In this document: positions 21,401 to 32,973 of the stretch, one piece after another
How the letters are laid out: each line of letters opens with the position of its first letter
Position numbering within the stretch: the stretch's first letter is position 1
NCBI GenBank assembly: GCA_036250225.1
Contig: JAPZLL010000002.1
Location: 496,001 to 560,000 of the forward strand
Direction of reading: 5' to 3'
Length of the DNA: 64,000 nucleotides
DNA from: Cercophora sp. LCS_1
Lineage: Eukaryota; Ascomycota; Sordariomycetes; Sordariales; Lasiosphaeriaceae
Program-made: the position numbers and the translations under genes
The notes under the pieces: generated by a model
Told to the model about the DNA's origin: nothing
Database searches by the model: none
What the model saw: only the letters and a program-made list of their open reading frames with translations

Positions 21401-24345
21401 ATTCTATCTGGGGAATCCTTGCAAAGAGGACTGTGAGGTCAACAGCTTACTTCCCACCCCTTTCTGAAATTAGTGAGTCCAGGAGTCTTGCTGCCGCTTG
21501 ACATGTGCTGACAGCTTTGAAGCCGGGACCGATGACGATATTCCTCTCCAGGAATTCTTTCTTCACGTATGTCTTCATTGTATGGCTTGCGACAACATTT
21601 CGGCCGGTGACGAGGGACGGGTGACCCAACTGAACCGCACCGCCCTGACACTCCTTCATCAAATCCTACTCAACCCATATGCCGAGCCATTCGCCAAACT
21701 ACACCTAGAGCACCACCTTATCGACAAATTGACACAATCCTTGACGAGCCCCGACCCATATGTGCAGGTTCTTCTCCTCGATGTCGTTTTTGCCTCGCTC
21801 AAACTCCGGGAGATGCTCCCCCTCGAGGTCCCCGCCTCTCCAACAAACGAAAAGCGCGCGGCTAGCCAAGATCCAAACAAAGTTGGGCTCAGGATCTCTG
21901 TTACGGGCGACAAGGTATCCCCGATACAACAAACTCCGCCAGCATTGCTCAAGTGTATACTCGCCGGCCTGAGCTCGGCGTCCAGCCGCCCTGTCCTCGA
22001 CAGCTGGGTCAGCTTCCTAAGCGAATGTCTTCCCCTCTATTCCGACTCCATCTTCCAAGTGCTCATCCCCCTTGTCGAAACCCTCTGCGCCCAAATTGGA
22101 AGCACCTTTAACGATCTCCGCCGTCTTTTCCAAGACAGCTCTTCTTCCTCAAATACTCACCTGAACGTCGGTCCCGAAACCACCCTCATCTCCCTTCTCA
22201 ATGGCCTTGAACAGGTCCTCGCTCGAGGGCACGACAGGCTCCTGGCTGAAGAGGCCAGGGCCCAGGTTGTCAAGAGCCCGGACCAACCACAGGGCTTCTT
22301 TGGGAACATGGTCTCGGGCGTATTTTCCTCGGACGCGCCGCAATCCCGAAGCGCCACGGCAAACGACAGACTCACCGTCCTTCTTGCCTTCCAAGACGCC
22401 GTTCGCATTTGCTTCACAATTTGGTCGTGGGGCCAAGGTAGTGAAGCGAACTTGCAAGACGCCAGCTCGGCCGCTTCGTTCACCTATACGTCCCTGCGAA
22501 TGAGGAACAGAGCCCGTCGGTTGCTGGAACACCTCTTTGCAGCCGAAACGCTCGAGTGTCTGGAGACGGTTATTGGCATCTGGAGGGGCGGCGAGCAGAC
22601 CGAGGTGTTTAACTTGCTTCCTGCGCTAGATGGGTCGAGACCCAAGCATACGATTCCGGCGCTGTTCAATGCGATCTACAGCCGGACGAGCCCAGCGGCG
22701 CTCGAGCCGTCGAGGAGGTCGACGCTCACGATTGAGCTGTTGGACACGGATGTGGTCATCTTCTTGGTGGACTATGCCAGATCACTGGAGGATGATGCGA
22801 TGGATGAGATTTGGCAGGATTGCACGGCCTTCTTGAAAGACTTGCTTGGGAACCCCTTCCCACATCGGCAGACGTTGCCGAGCTTGCTGGAGTTTGCGGC
22901 GATTCTGGGGGAGAAGGTGGATAACACAAACTTTGGGGAGCAAAGAAAGATGAGGAGGGAGTTGGCGGTGGGTTTTGATTCTCTGTTTTCATCTGGGATT
23001 TTACTGACTCATATTTTAGGACCTCTTCCTTCGCCTTCTGACAGCAATATTCACAACTCGCCCTACCAGCTTCACGGAGAGTGCGGGCTCCTTCTCGGAG
23101 AGGGAAAAGGCTCGTCCTCTCGACTCTCGCCAGTCCTCCGTCACCACCAGACTCCCTTCAGACCGCGCCGACGACGTTGTCGGCATTCTCTCCACCATTG
23201 TCCCCAATCTGCCCAAAATCCTGGTGGAAAACGACCGCATCCTAGCAGCAGCAACCGCCATCTCGGCCAACGTCATCGGTCCAACCCTCCGCTCAAAGTC
23301 CTTTCCCGACACAGTCTCCAAAAACACGCTGGTTCTTCTTCAAGAGCTCTCGAGGCTGCCCAACAACCAGAAATCATGGAAGAAGGACGTGGCGGACGCC
23401 TTCAACGACGCCCGCTTCTTCAGCTCCAACATCGCCCTCGTCCAAAACGACTGGCTCCCACTGCTCAAGCAATGGACCGTCGCAGACAAGGAGCGCATGC
23501 CTGAGATCCTCGCCCGCATCACCCCTCCCACCACAGCAGGCATCGTCTTTGGCGTCGGTGCCACTTCAGCGCGTCTCGAAGCCGACCGCAAAACACAGCT
23601 CAACCTACGCCGCATTGCAACGCTTATCCTTGCATGCAACAATGACGCATTTGCGGCAGACCTGCCCCCTATTCTTGATAAGCTTGTCGAGCTACTAGGT
23701 GCATCATCTACTTCATCGCCATCATCCACCACCCGCTCAGAGGTATATATGGTTGTCCGCGCGCTGGTCCTCAAGACTACGGCCATTCACCTAGCCGCGT
23801 TGTGGCCGATTATTAACGCGGAGCTACACGCCGCGATATCCTCGGTTGTCGCACCGGATCATAGCGCACAGTCTGATACATACGGCAACACATCGATCAT
23901 GCAGGCGTGTAAGCTTCTTGATTTGTTGGTCTGCGTTGCCCCGGATGATTTCCAGTTGCACGAGTGGCTGTTTGTCACGGATACCATTGATGCCGTCTAT
24001 CGACCGCCTATGTATCAGCCTGTTGCGCTTGTGGATGAGGTCTCGGACGAGCTCGGGGCTGGTATGGCTGCGTCGGCGGGTGGGTTCCAGACTGAGTCGG
24101 CGGCGCACATGGCGGCGACCGGGCCGGTTAGGCGACCGTTACTGGGACCGGGGGGGATCAGCGATGAGGTGAGCTTGGACAGGAGGGATGAGTTGGTGGC
24201 TAAGGTGTTGAGGCCGTTTTTCGGGCAGCTGAGCATATATGCCTTTGAGAGCACGTATGCGATGGCGCCGGTGGATTTGGAGGGTTGTATTGCTGGGTTG
24301 GTGAGGGACTTGTTTGACGAGAAGAGCGTGGTCAAGGCCTTGTAG
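18450..24345 (+). CDS. DOP1: DOP1 family protein (Dop1/DopA), Golgi-endosome trafficking
   Basis: The proposed exons are 18450-18543, 18602-18729, 18782-21192, 21240-21472, 21523-22967 and 23020-24345, giving 1878 residues, in the usual DOP1 size range. The conserved N-terminus is KDKSYRKYASGIDRALSLFD followed by ALQEWADYISFLNRLLK. Next comes KRLSQCLNPSLPSGVHQKAL with EVYNYVFTVIGKDGL, the hallmark of the DOP1 N-terminal region. The C-terminal part ends FFGQLSIYAFESTY. Intron 3 (21193-21239) appears to be a GC-AG intron: only a GC donor after GACAA restores frame and the expected TDKLFTIF. Dop1 works with the Mon2 scaffold and a P4-ATPase flippase in endosome-to-Golgi transport; DopA is also needed for Aspergillus development. 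It converges on TGS1, with 163 bp between the stop codons. Confidence 0.95.
21193..21239 (+). other. non-canonical GC-AG intron in DOP1
   Basis: 47 nt, donor AA|GCAAGC, GCTAAC near the 3' end, acceptor GAAG. The nearby GT donors give the wrong phase; the GC donor gives Lys-Leu-Phe-Thr across the join. Confidence 0.75.
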
Positions 24346-24508
24346 GGAAGGCCCGGGAGGGTGATGACGGGTTTGACGGGGAAAGGTGGGTAAAAATGGG
24401 GAGGGTTTGTTTTGTTAGCCTTGGGCTTTGTTTGCTTAGCGAGTATGCATAGCATGCATAGCACGCATATGGCGAATGTCATTATGGCTTGGGCGTTTCT
24501 GAATCCCG

Positions 24509-25309
24509 TTATGACGAACCTTGCGCTGGGACGTGAACAACCATGGCTTTGCTTGCCCCCTCCATGCAATACTGCACCACGTCGATCTTCTTATCTGCCG
24601 GAGCCAGCTTGGCAACCTGACGAATATCGCTTGTTCGCGGCAGGAAAAGGACATGTTCCATCGGTTTACACGCCTCGTGGAGATGTTCAAGATTATAAGG
24701 CTCCATCGTGCTGAGGTCAAAAACCGGATGATCCCGGTAGTTGACACCGCCCCATGGTGGTGAGGCAAACACAGTGGTGGTGGACAAGTGGGTTTGGATG
24801 GCTGGGTCCAGTGAGGACTGGTCCGATTTGAGCTGGGACAGGTACTCAAAACTGTCGCCGTGGATCCAAGTGATGTATTCGGCTACGCCGTAGACTTCGG
24901 CGTTGTGCTGGGCGCAGGCGAGCGTGGCGGCGTCTTTCTCGATGGCGATAATGCGGGACCACTTTTCGGACATTGCAAAGGCGATGGTGTTGCCGCCTGC
25001 GCCGGCGAAAATGTCGATTAGGGTGTGGTTTGGTGTGGCGGGGGTGAGATCTTTGGCGATTTGGCTGTGGATGTGTTAGTTTGAGAGTGAGAGAGGAGGA
25101 ACAGGCAGGGGTGTTCACTTTGCTACGGGCTCGGGGGTCACGCCGAACCAGGCGTCGTCTGTCAAACGGACGTCGTAGTCGTAAAACTCAAAGATGGATT
25201 TTCGCTGGTGCCAGTATTTTTGGATTTCGGCGGGGACTTGGTGCTCTTTGGTGTAGTGCTTGCATTCTTCGGTGAGTGGGAGCTTGTCTTGAACCAGGGT
25301 GAAAGTCAT
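24509..25309 (-). CDS. TGS1: trimethylguanosine synthase (snRNA/snoRNA cap hypermethylase)
   Basis: Exons 25309-25119 and 25064-24509 on the minus strand give 248 residues; the 54-nt intron has GTGAAC, CTAAC and CAG signals. The start is MTFTLVQDKLPLTEE. The S-adenosylmethionine site is DIFAGAGGNTIAFA at residues 81-94, followed by the acidic strand end IAIEKDA. The catalytic motif SPPWGG is at 165-170, where the Trp stacks on the m7G base in this family. The N-terminal KYWHQRKSIFEFYDYDVRLT matches the family's YW.QR..LF..FD pattern. The enzyme adds two methyl groups to N2 of the m7G cap of snRNAs and snoRNAs in the nucleus. The length equals a minimal catalytic form, without the long N-terminus of animal Tgs1. 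Confidence 0.94.
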
Positions 25310-25687
25310 GATGAAGGGCTTGTGTTTCAAAATGAGTGAAATTTGTATTGCGGACTTGAATGCTTTTCCAAAATTCGATTTCTGCTTTTTTTTTTTTTTT
25401 TTTCGTTCTGAAAAGTGGAATATGTTCAGAGCTGTGCTGAGTTGAAAGTCGTCTCAACGGGCAGCAGGTGAGCGTGAACCTTGGTGGTTTCTATGCCGAG
25501 ACCCGCTATGCATGGGGAGCTTGGACCACAGTAACGCCGATCTGGAGCTGGCGCGTAGCACGCACTGTGTAACCGTTGATGCCAGGGTTTCAACATCGAA
25601 CAATAGCTTCTCCAAGATATCTTACTGGAAACCCATCCTCCCACGCTACTTGGTCGAACTACCCCCCGAGGTAAAGGATACGGCACC
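25310..25687. promoter_or_regulatory. bidirectional promoter region, TGS1 / GRASP
   Basis: 378 bp between divergent start codons. It includes an 18-nt T run (25386-25403), close to the TGS1 side. No other gene seen. Confidence 0.45.
25386..25403. repeat. poly(T) run of 18
   Basis: Uninterrupted T on the plus strand within the TGS1/GRASP divergent region. It may act as a nucleosome-excluding tract. Confidence 0.85.
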
Positions 25688-26796
25688 ATGTTTAACGCCC
25701 TCAACCGTATCATATCTCGTCTTGACGGCGATGCGCCCTCGGCGCCCAAAGAAAACCACGGCGGCTTCGGCTTTCAGGTGCTGCGCAACACAAATCTCCA
25801 GCTCGCGATCGAGCCATGGTTCGACTTTGTAGTCGGTATCAATGGCCGAATGATTGTAATGCCCCGTATTGTTCTTACAAACTAGCCTACAAGCTAACTA
25901 GCTCCTAGGATGACTCCGACCCGGGCCTCTTTGCCCAAGAAGTTCGCAACTGCGCTGGCGCAAGTGTCTCCCTGGGTCTGTGGTCCGCTAAAGGTCAACG
26001 AACTCGAGCTCTACACGTACCCGTCCCCGCAGATACTGCATCGCTCGGCTTGGTTCTCCAATGGACACCCCTCTCGGTTGTCTCCAACATTTGGCACGTT
26101 CTCGATGTCCCGGCCAACTCCCCCGCAGACTTGGCAGGCCTCCTCCCTTATAGCGATTACATTCTGGGCACTCCCGAAGGTGTCCTCCATGGTGAGGGTG
26201 GACTATCTGAGCTTGTCGAAGATCACATTGGCCGACCGCTACGGCTCTATGTCTACAACAACGAGTACAATGTTACGCGCGAGGTGACTATTCAGCCTTC
26301 CCGTGACTGGGGTGGCGAGGGCGCTTTGGGGTGCATTCTGGGCTATGGTGCGCTCCACCGCCTACCTGCACCGCTGGATGAACCAGTCAATGCGCCGGGA
26401 GAGACGCTGTTTGACGGAGATTCGGCGGGGCACTTCGTCCCAGCAACGGAAAGCTTTGTTCCAGTTGCGCAGGCTGCAAGAGCAACGCCGCCGCCTCCAC
26501 CAGCCACTGGTGCCGATTTCCTAGTCCCGGCGCAGATGGTAGCACCGTCAACTGGAGGGCCGCCAAGGGGAGGAGCTAAGAAAAAAGAGAGACACCATGC
26601 ACCGGCGAACCTGATGGATGACTACTTCAAGGAGCAGGAGAAGAAGAGCAGGGAGCTGGATAATGTGCCTAGCGGGAGGGCATCGCCGTTGCCTCCGCCT
26701 CCAAAAGCCGGTGGACCGCCGAGAGGACCGCCAAGGGCCGGAGGGGCAACGCCGACGCCCACACCGCCGCCACCGAGTACAGCCGACCAAGATTAG
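25688..26796 (+). CDS. GRH1: GRASP family Golgi stacking/tethering protein (Grh1-like)
   Basis: Exons 25688-25855 and 25909-26796 give 351 residues; the intron is 53 nt (GTAATG donor, GCTAAC branch, TAG acceptor). The two PDZ-like GRASP domains fill roughly residues 10-215, with GGFGFQVLRNTNLQLAIEPW, LFAQEVRNCAGASVSLGLWS and SNIWHVLDVPANSPADLAGL, each typical of GRASP65/55. A low-complexity Pro/Gly/Ala tail follows, with MDDYFKEQEKKSREL in it. Residue 2 is Phe, not Gly, so the N-myristoylation used by animal GRASPs is not possible. A membrane anchor by an N-terminal amphipathic helix (MFNALNRIISRL), as in yeast Grh1, is likely. GRASPs act at ER exit sites and the Golgi and in unconventional secretion. 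Confidence 0.95.
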
Positions 26797-27038
26797 GTGC
26801 TTGTTGAGATTGAAATACTCCAATGGCATGACGAATAAGAACAACATATCATTGCTAACCACGCCGTCTCTTGATCTTGGTCTGTTTTCCCTAACCCCTC
26901 CCCAATGAACTCCGTGGATATTGTATTGTACAACACAGCCAGCAAAGATGCTTTGTCGTAGATAGACTTGCTAGTAGAGAAAAAGACATTCCGCAGCGCT
27001 TGAGAACCCCTTTTCGACCCCCGACCTGCCCTGCATCC

Positions 27039-27633
27039 TCAGTTGATGAAGTTGACACAGAAAAAGTGCAGGATCAAGCTGCAGACGACGTAATCGGCAA
27101 AGGCGCGCTCGGGTGATACTGAAGGAAAGTCGGACTTGTTTGCCTCGGTTGTTTGGATTCGCAGAGAAGCTGTCCCATGTTAGTATGGGATCAGTCACGT
27201 CGAGAAGATCGTCAAGCATACCTGTCAGGACAAACTGTCCCACCGTCGCGGAGAAGCCCGACAAGAAAGCATTGAAAGGCTGTTCGCATAGTTGATTAGC
27301 CCCTTACTCTCATATATCTTTCGGGAAACCTCTGGGAGGGTGTCTCACATAGTTGCCCGCCAGCACGCAGTAGACAAACTGCAAAGCACCAACAACGACC
27401 AGGAAGGCCATGAAGGCGTCAATCAGCTTTGTCCGCTGCGGCGTCTTCTCCTGGTAGTAGTTTGCAATGTTCAGCACCACCTGGTCCCGGCTCTGCTTCC
27501 CCGAGGTTGTCGGCTTGGCCTTGACCGGCGCGGGAGCAGCGGGCGCAGGGGTGGGTGCTGTTGCGGTTGTCGTCTGTTGCGATGCGGATGCTGACGCCGC
27601 AGCCGCGGGTGTGACATTTCTTGACTTGGCCAT
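27039..27633 (-). CDS. OST2: oligosaccharyltransferase subunit Ost2/DAD1
   Basis: Three exons on the minus strand, 27633-27349, 27279-27222 and 27169-27039, give 157 residues; introns are 69 and 52 nt, both with clear branch sites. The N-terminal 45 residues are Ala/Pro/Thr-rich and variable. The conserved core runs from YYQEKTPQRTKLIDAFMAFL through GALQFVYCVLAGNYPFNAFL and SGFSATVGQFVLTASLRIQT to FPSVSPERAFADYVVCSLIL, ending HFFCVNFIN. This is the complete DAD1 signature with three membrane segments. Ost2 is an essential small subunit of the ER oligosaccharyltransferase that transfers the N-glycan to nascent proteins. It is divergent from the DUF202 gene. Confidence 0.96.
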
Positions 27634-28226
27634 TGTGTTTTTGGCGGAGTGAGTTTTTTCGGTTGCGTTCGGCGGAGGTGGTCAATGGGTGTGGTTGTTG
27701 ACGTTCGCTGCTGTTCGGGAAGCATGCGAAGCTATCCCAATCGCACACTGAGCCGCACTGGACAGCTTGCTGAAACGAGCCACGAAGGTTCCTTGGGGTT
27801 GCATGGTTGGCTTGGCGTGAGCTGCTCAGCTGTCAGCCTGGCAGCCTTGCCAGCTGGCACCTGCTCATTATCTAATCAGTACTGAGAACGCAGTTTCATT
27901 GGTTGAATATTACGCTTCATCCCGCAGTTTGCTGATTGGAGGGATGCTTCTCTTTGGCCTTGGCGGACCTTTCAGTGGCAGGGGGTTGCTATTTTGGGGC
28001 CCAGCCATGAATGTGCTCACAGGTTGTCTTCATCACGAACTGAGATGCCACTCTTCCGGTTTTCGCAATGACCAACTAACCTCACCCCAACCCCTCCCCT
28101 CTCGCTTTCTGTCCTCTTCTCCTCGTTGTGAGAAAGCTTCACCCTTTCTAAAATAAGACTCGCTTGCGCTCGCCCAATTGGGAGGTGGACGGCCAAGCAA
28201 GCAAGCAAGCAGCAAAAGCAAACAAA
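27634..28226. promoter_or_regulatory. divergent promoter region, OST2 / DUF202 gene
   Basis: 593 bp between start codons. A (CAAG)4 tract at 28194-28210 lies in the 5' flank of the DUF202 gene. No gene seen. Confidence 0.4.
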
Positions 28227-29326
28227 ATGGCAACCATGTTCGAGGTACGTCCATCCCATATAGGACGTATACGTCAGTCACCCGCGACAGGCGTTGATAA
28301 AATAACGATATTAATAGGCTCTCCATCCGAATCCGGAGGACAGGCTGGTGCTTCGGCTCCATCGCGCACGATCTATTGTCTTGACGAGCCAGGAGTAAGT
28401 GCCGATCTTTACCGCGTCGCGTTATCGACCTGGGGTGTTATTTTGAGTTCTCATAGACGGCGAGCCAGCCTGTCGTGGCGTTGTGGTGTTCTCTTTTCCG
28501 TCCCATGTTGCGGTCCCGTCCATTGCCGGCAGTATGTCGGTGTTGCCCCCTCCTGTCACAAATGGCCGATGCAAGATACGCGCGCCGCCGCCTTGCGTCT
28601 GGTTCCATTGCGTGCGTCCTGCCCTCCTTTCTCCAACCCCCGCACACGCCCTCCCTCCTCCTCCTCCTCCTCTGCGGCGTGCGTGCCGTGTGTCGTGGCC
28701 GAACCCAAGGACACCGGAGACGTTCGCTTAGGAGCTGACAGAAGGTGTTCGCCGACCTTCAGCGCACCAATGCTACCATGCGGCCTGGACGTCGGCCGGC
28801 CTGGCTGGAAAGTTCCGGCGCTTATTGTTCTGATCCCCGGCCAAGTCCCCTCCCTTCTCCGGATTTTCCTTTCCCCCGCAACCATAACCAGACTTCATGT
28901 TTCAAGTCGCTAAGCGTGGGGGTGTGTGGTGGCAGGCTTGTCGAACTGCGGGCTGCGCAGAGGACCTTTGAGGGGGCTTACATGCGGACGGCGCTCTCGC
29001 AGTTCAGCTTCTCGCTCATCATCCTCAAGATCTTCAACTCGGAGTTCTACCCCATTGGCGCCCTGTTTGCCGTTTATGGGGCTGCTGTCATGCTGGTGGC
29101 CATCTTCCGCCGCTACGAGGGCAACCGCCAGTTCTTCGACAAGGTCGAGTCGGAGGACGAGTCCTTCTCCGAGAGTGACGGCCACGGGGGAACCATCCGG
29201 TCCGTCCGCCGAGTATCGGTCATCAAAAAGAAATTCCGTACCAGTGGAGACAGCGTTGCCTTGCTTGTCGTCCTCAGCTTCAGCTCTTACGTGGCCCTCG
29301 CCGTTCTCGTCTTTCGTCTTGCGTGA
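28227..29326 (+). CDS. DUF202 domain membrane protein
   Basis: Exons 28227-28244, 28318-28394 and 28936-29326 give 161 residues. Exon 1 codes for only six residues (MATMFE), and intron 2 is 541 nt, very long for this genome. The joins keep frame and build ALHPNPEDRLVLRLHRARSI then VLTSQELVELRAAQRTFEGA, with YMRTALSQFSFSLIILKIF. This is the RT.L...RT.L....L pattern of DUF202 proteins. Three hydrophobic segments are visible: after MRTALSQ, at YPIGALFAVYGAAVMLVAIF, and at the C-terminus (VALLVVLSFSSYVALAVLVF). A soluble acidic loop separates the last two. The biochemical role of fungal DUF202 proteins is unknown to me; some occur in vacuolar or plasma membranes. Confidence 0.88.
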
Positions 29327-32300
29327 GCCGCTCGCTCACTGGGTGTCTTGCCCACACACATGCACAAACTCATGTCAAATAAATCTACCGGATCTTGGGT
29401 AGGAGCCAAAGGGCAGAGCAAGCGAAATGGCCGTGCGCTCTCCTGCAGGCTCTTGAAGCCTCCTCCAGCAACCGCGCAGCACCGCAAAACCGGCGAGGCC
29501 CTTTCCCGACGCATGGTGCAGCCTAGGTAGCATGGAAGCAGGTCGGCTGGTTCGCGATCGAGGTTGCTACAAAAAAAGGAGGGTGGGCAGCCAGCAGCAT
29601 CAGCCAGCCAGCCGGCAGCTAGGTAGCCACACGGACATTTTTCTCCCTTGCTGCAACTGATGAGCTCAGCGAAACACCAAACACGCGAACCACAGACGCC
29701 CCACCATATTAGATCAAAGTTGTTCTTTTTATTCCTTTGGTTTTCTTGGAACGGTTCGAAACAACTCAAACAAACACAGACGCGCCATGACCCTCTCGTT
29801 TCCGCCCGCGTCAGGTCGCCCAACGAAAAACCCGGCTTTGCGTTCGCTACGATGCGGGACTCGGGACTCCCGCACGAGCTGAACTTGTCAGCGGCTGCTC
29901 TCTCCCGGGACCATCCTTCACTCACTATTTTCTCCTCCCTACAAACTCAAGCACACACCCCTCCCCTGGCTCCTTCGTCTTCGCCCGTCCGGTCCCGAAA
30001 GATGGTCTCGCAACGACCATCGGCCGCAGTTGCATGATCGATTGCCATGCGGTGCGGGGCCCCATCCCTAAAAGGGGGTGGTAACAGGGAAACGAAGACA
30101 CGGCACAGAACCAAAAAGTGGGGCAACCACAGAAAGGGATGCAAGACACACACACACAAACCTGAACCAGTGTTTGGTCCGGGGTGCATGGACGCACAAG
30201 TTGAACCTCCTCCCCCTTTTGGAGAAGAGGCGAACAGCGGACAGAGAGAGATACGTTCCATCGTTTGCGTGGCGGTGGCGGTACCTTTTTCATGCCATGT
30301 CTTGGCCGTGACGAAAAGGACCCAGGCCAGGCCAGGGCGGGACAGGACGGGACAGCACAGGACAGCACACTCTCCATCTTTTTGCTTGACCGAGAGTATT
30401 GGACTGGAATGGACCTGAATGGACCAATAGTATCAAATGACTTTTTGTCATCAAACACCCTTCGCTTGGAGACACTTGGCTTGCAGAGAGACAGACAGAT
30501 ATGCCGTCCTTTTGTCGGTGCGTTTGCGTCTGTTTAGACGTATCAGATACCTAGCTAGTGGACATGGCAAAGCGACATGCAAAGCGCACACCTGCCATCC
30601 ATCCACCAGTGGTCGCCATGTCGTGGCTCGCATGACGTTCTGTATTGGCATGCGGACATCACCCACTAGTCTAGATCGAGTCTTTCCCATCGGCCAGGTG
30701 AACAAGCAAGTCACGGCATGAAAGGAGGGGGTTGTTTCATCAGTCAGGGCCCTATCGTACTGGCGTATGGCCCAAGACACGATGGTGTTGGGTCTGGTCG
30801 CGGTGGTCAACCACGGCTGTCATGCGTGGCGATTGTGCACAGGTTCCCCAAGGCCCCGAGTCTACCCCAATCTTGGTAAACCAAGAAACTTAATCTCTAC
30901 AACCAAATTGTTTAGCCAAGTTCAACTTGTGGTTGCGCGTCACATGATCATACCCCACAACATGTGTAGCTAGTATAGGTGCACTCATTAGTCTAGTTCG
31001 CTGGTGGCACGAGTCATTCCGTAGCCTAGTGACTTGGTGTAACACATGTTGATTTGAGACTATAGCAATATGTGTGATATATCTCCCTCCTCCCCTCACC
31101 CCATCTCCTCTATACACCAACCATCCCGTTTGTGTCCTTTCCGTTTCCCTCCAAGGGCAAGCCACCAGATATAAATGCATTGAACAAAGAAAAACCGTAA
31201 AGTACAAGGCATAAAACATGGCATGCAAGAACGAACCACTATAAAGCATGATATAACACAAAGAGCAAGAGAAAGCAAACGAAACGGAAAAGGGAGAAGA
31301 GTATAAGAGAACCAAGCCAATGATAAATCAAAAACTTTTTTCATAGTCCCACCAAGGCGCACACAACATGAATGGCCAAGCCAGGCACAACCACCATGAT
31401 CCGACCAACATCAAGGACAAAAGTCCAACGCATGTGACAGCAAAAGCGAACGGAAAAAAAGAAAACGAAAAGAGCAACCGTGTATCCCGCCAGACCCATT
31501 TTCCCTCTCACCAACCAGTCATGCAGTGTAAATATTCATCACCCTTCTCTTCTAGACCAAACCGACCATGACCCCAGTCCCAGATCGCCAACCCAACCGC
31601 GTCGTTCCCACGCTGTGTCGTGCATCGCCGGGTTCGTTGTTTCGTGTAACCTCGACCGACGGCGTGGATGATCGACCGAATGCCCGCGGGCTTCCCGTCC
31701 TGGAAATGGCAAAGTCTCACAACCCCTTGGTGTTTTGTCGAGCCGTCCGCCGGCCACGCCGTACCGTACCGTGCCGTGCCGTGCCGTCCCCCGCGATCTC
31801 AAAAACCCCAACCCACACCAACCAACCAACCATGCAAGAAGAACCCAGATCGTGTGCCGCCCGCCGTTTTGTGCAAGGATACGAGAAAAAAAGAAAAGAG
31901 ATAATGGCACAAAAGGTGCAAAAGACCTTTGCAGCTGCTGCCCGTCCGGCCGCCCGCCAGCATCCTCGTTTGCCGTCCTGTAGGTAATGTATGCAGCCTG
32001 TTTTGCCAACCCACCGGCAATTTCGTCGCAATCCGCCGAGCACCACGATGCGCGGTAGTGGTGGTTTGCGTCTTGTCCAACCTAGTCGCATTTCATCTCC
32101 GACGACAGCCGCTGTTTTCCTGGGTACTGCTCCCTGCCCTTTCTCCAATCCAGTCGGATGTTTGAGCCCTACGCCGATTCCCGATTCGGTTTCGCCAGCA
32201 TATTGCCCCCGCCGCTCGCAGCCGGCGGCGTGTGACTGTTGACTTGTCTGGACATCCTCTTACAGCATGCCGACAACCCCGTCGCTTGGCATGAGCCATT

Positions 32301-32973
32301 GGCGCCAGTTGTCCCCCATCAAGGAATCGACCATGACCTGCGATGCGGGGTTCCGATGCCATGTCTTCTTGACATAAAAGGAGTGCCTGCGTCATTGTTT
32401 CTGGAAGTTACCCGTCGCTCGGGGCGAAACGTCCATAATCGGTGTCTAGGCACGGCAGCAGAGTGAGTTTGGTGTTTCTGATCGCTTGGCGACAAACCTG
32501 GTGTTGCTCACAGCTCGACGGCGATCCGACGATTATCTGTTTGGCGAGCTTCCTTCTTTAGCGGTCTGCACCTTTTAGTCGGACAAGAATGCAACCGAGG
32601 TCTCATGTGGAGAGGTTTGGTGTCGCAAATCCCCAATTCGGACCACGACGCCACTGCGCTCAGGCTTCAACTTCCCAATTGACAGTTTTGCGTCGTGCAG
32701 TCCCTACCAAATCCGGAAATCCCAACCCGTCGCTTTGACAATATAGAGGCGGTTGCACGTTGACGGGTTGTACAAATAACTGCGAGGAGACGCTGCAAGC
32801 GAATCGATAAAAGGCCAGCTGGTCGCTTCCAGCCACAAGGAGCAAGGAATCGGGAAGCTGCATCGCCACCATTGAGTCAATACGCTGTAGGCTCACCCAC
32901 TCCCAGAGGCCCATCGTACCTCATCCTACGCAACACCACATCTCCCGATGCTTGGGGCGGACAGGCCCTTCAG
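29327..32973. other. gene-poor interval of about 3.6 kb, no confident gene
   Basis: Contains the 3' flanks of the DUF202 gene and of the Zn2Cys6 factor. Short open frames on both strands are low complexity and overlap each other. A pentanucleotide repeat sits at 31761-31790. AG-rich plus-strand tracts near 31200-31320 and 31440-31480 could belong to a non-coding transcript, but nothing specific is seen. Confidence 0.5.
31761..31790. repeat. pentanucleotide tandem repeat (GTRCC)n
   Basis: Six consecutive 5-bp units: two GTACC, three GTGCC and one GTCCC. Confidence 0.9.
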
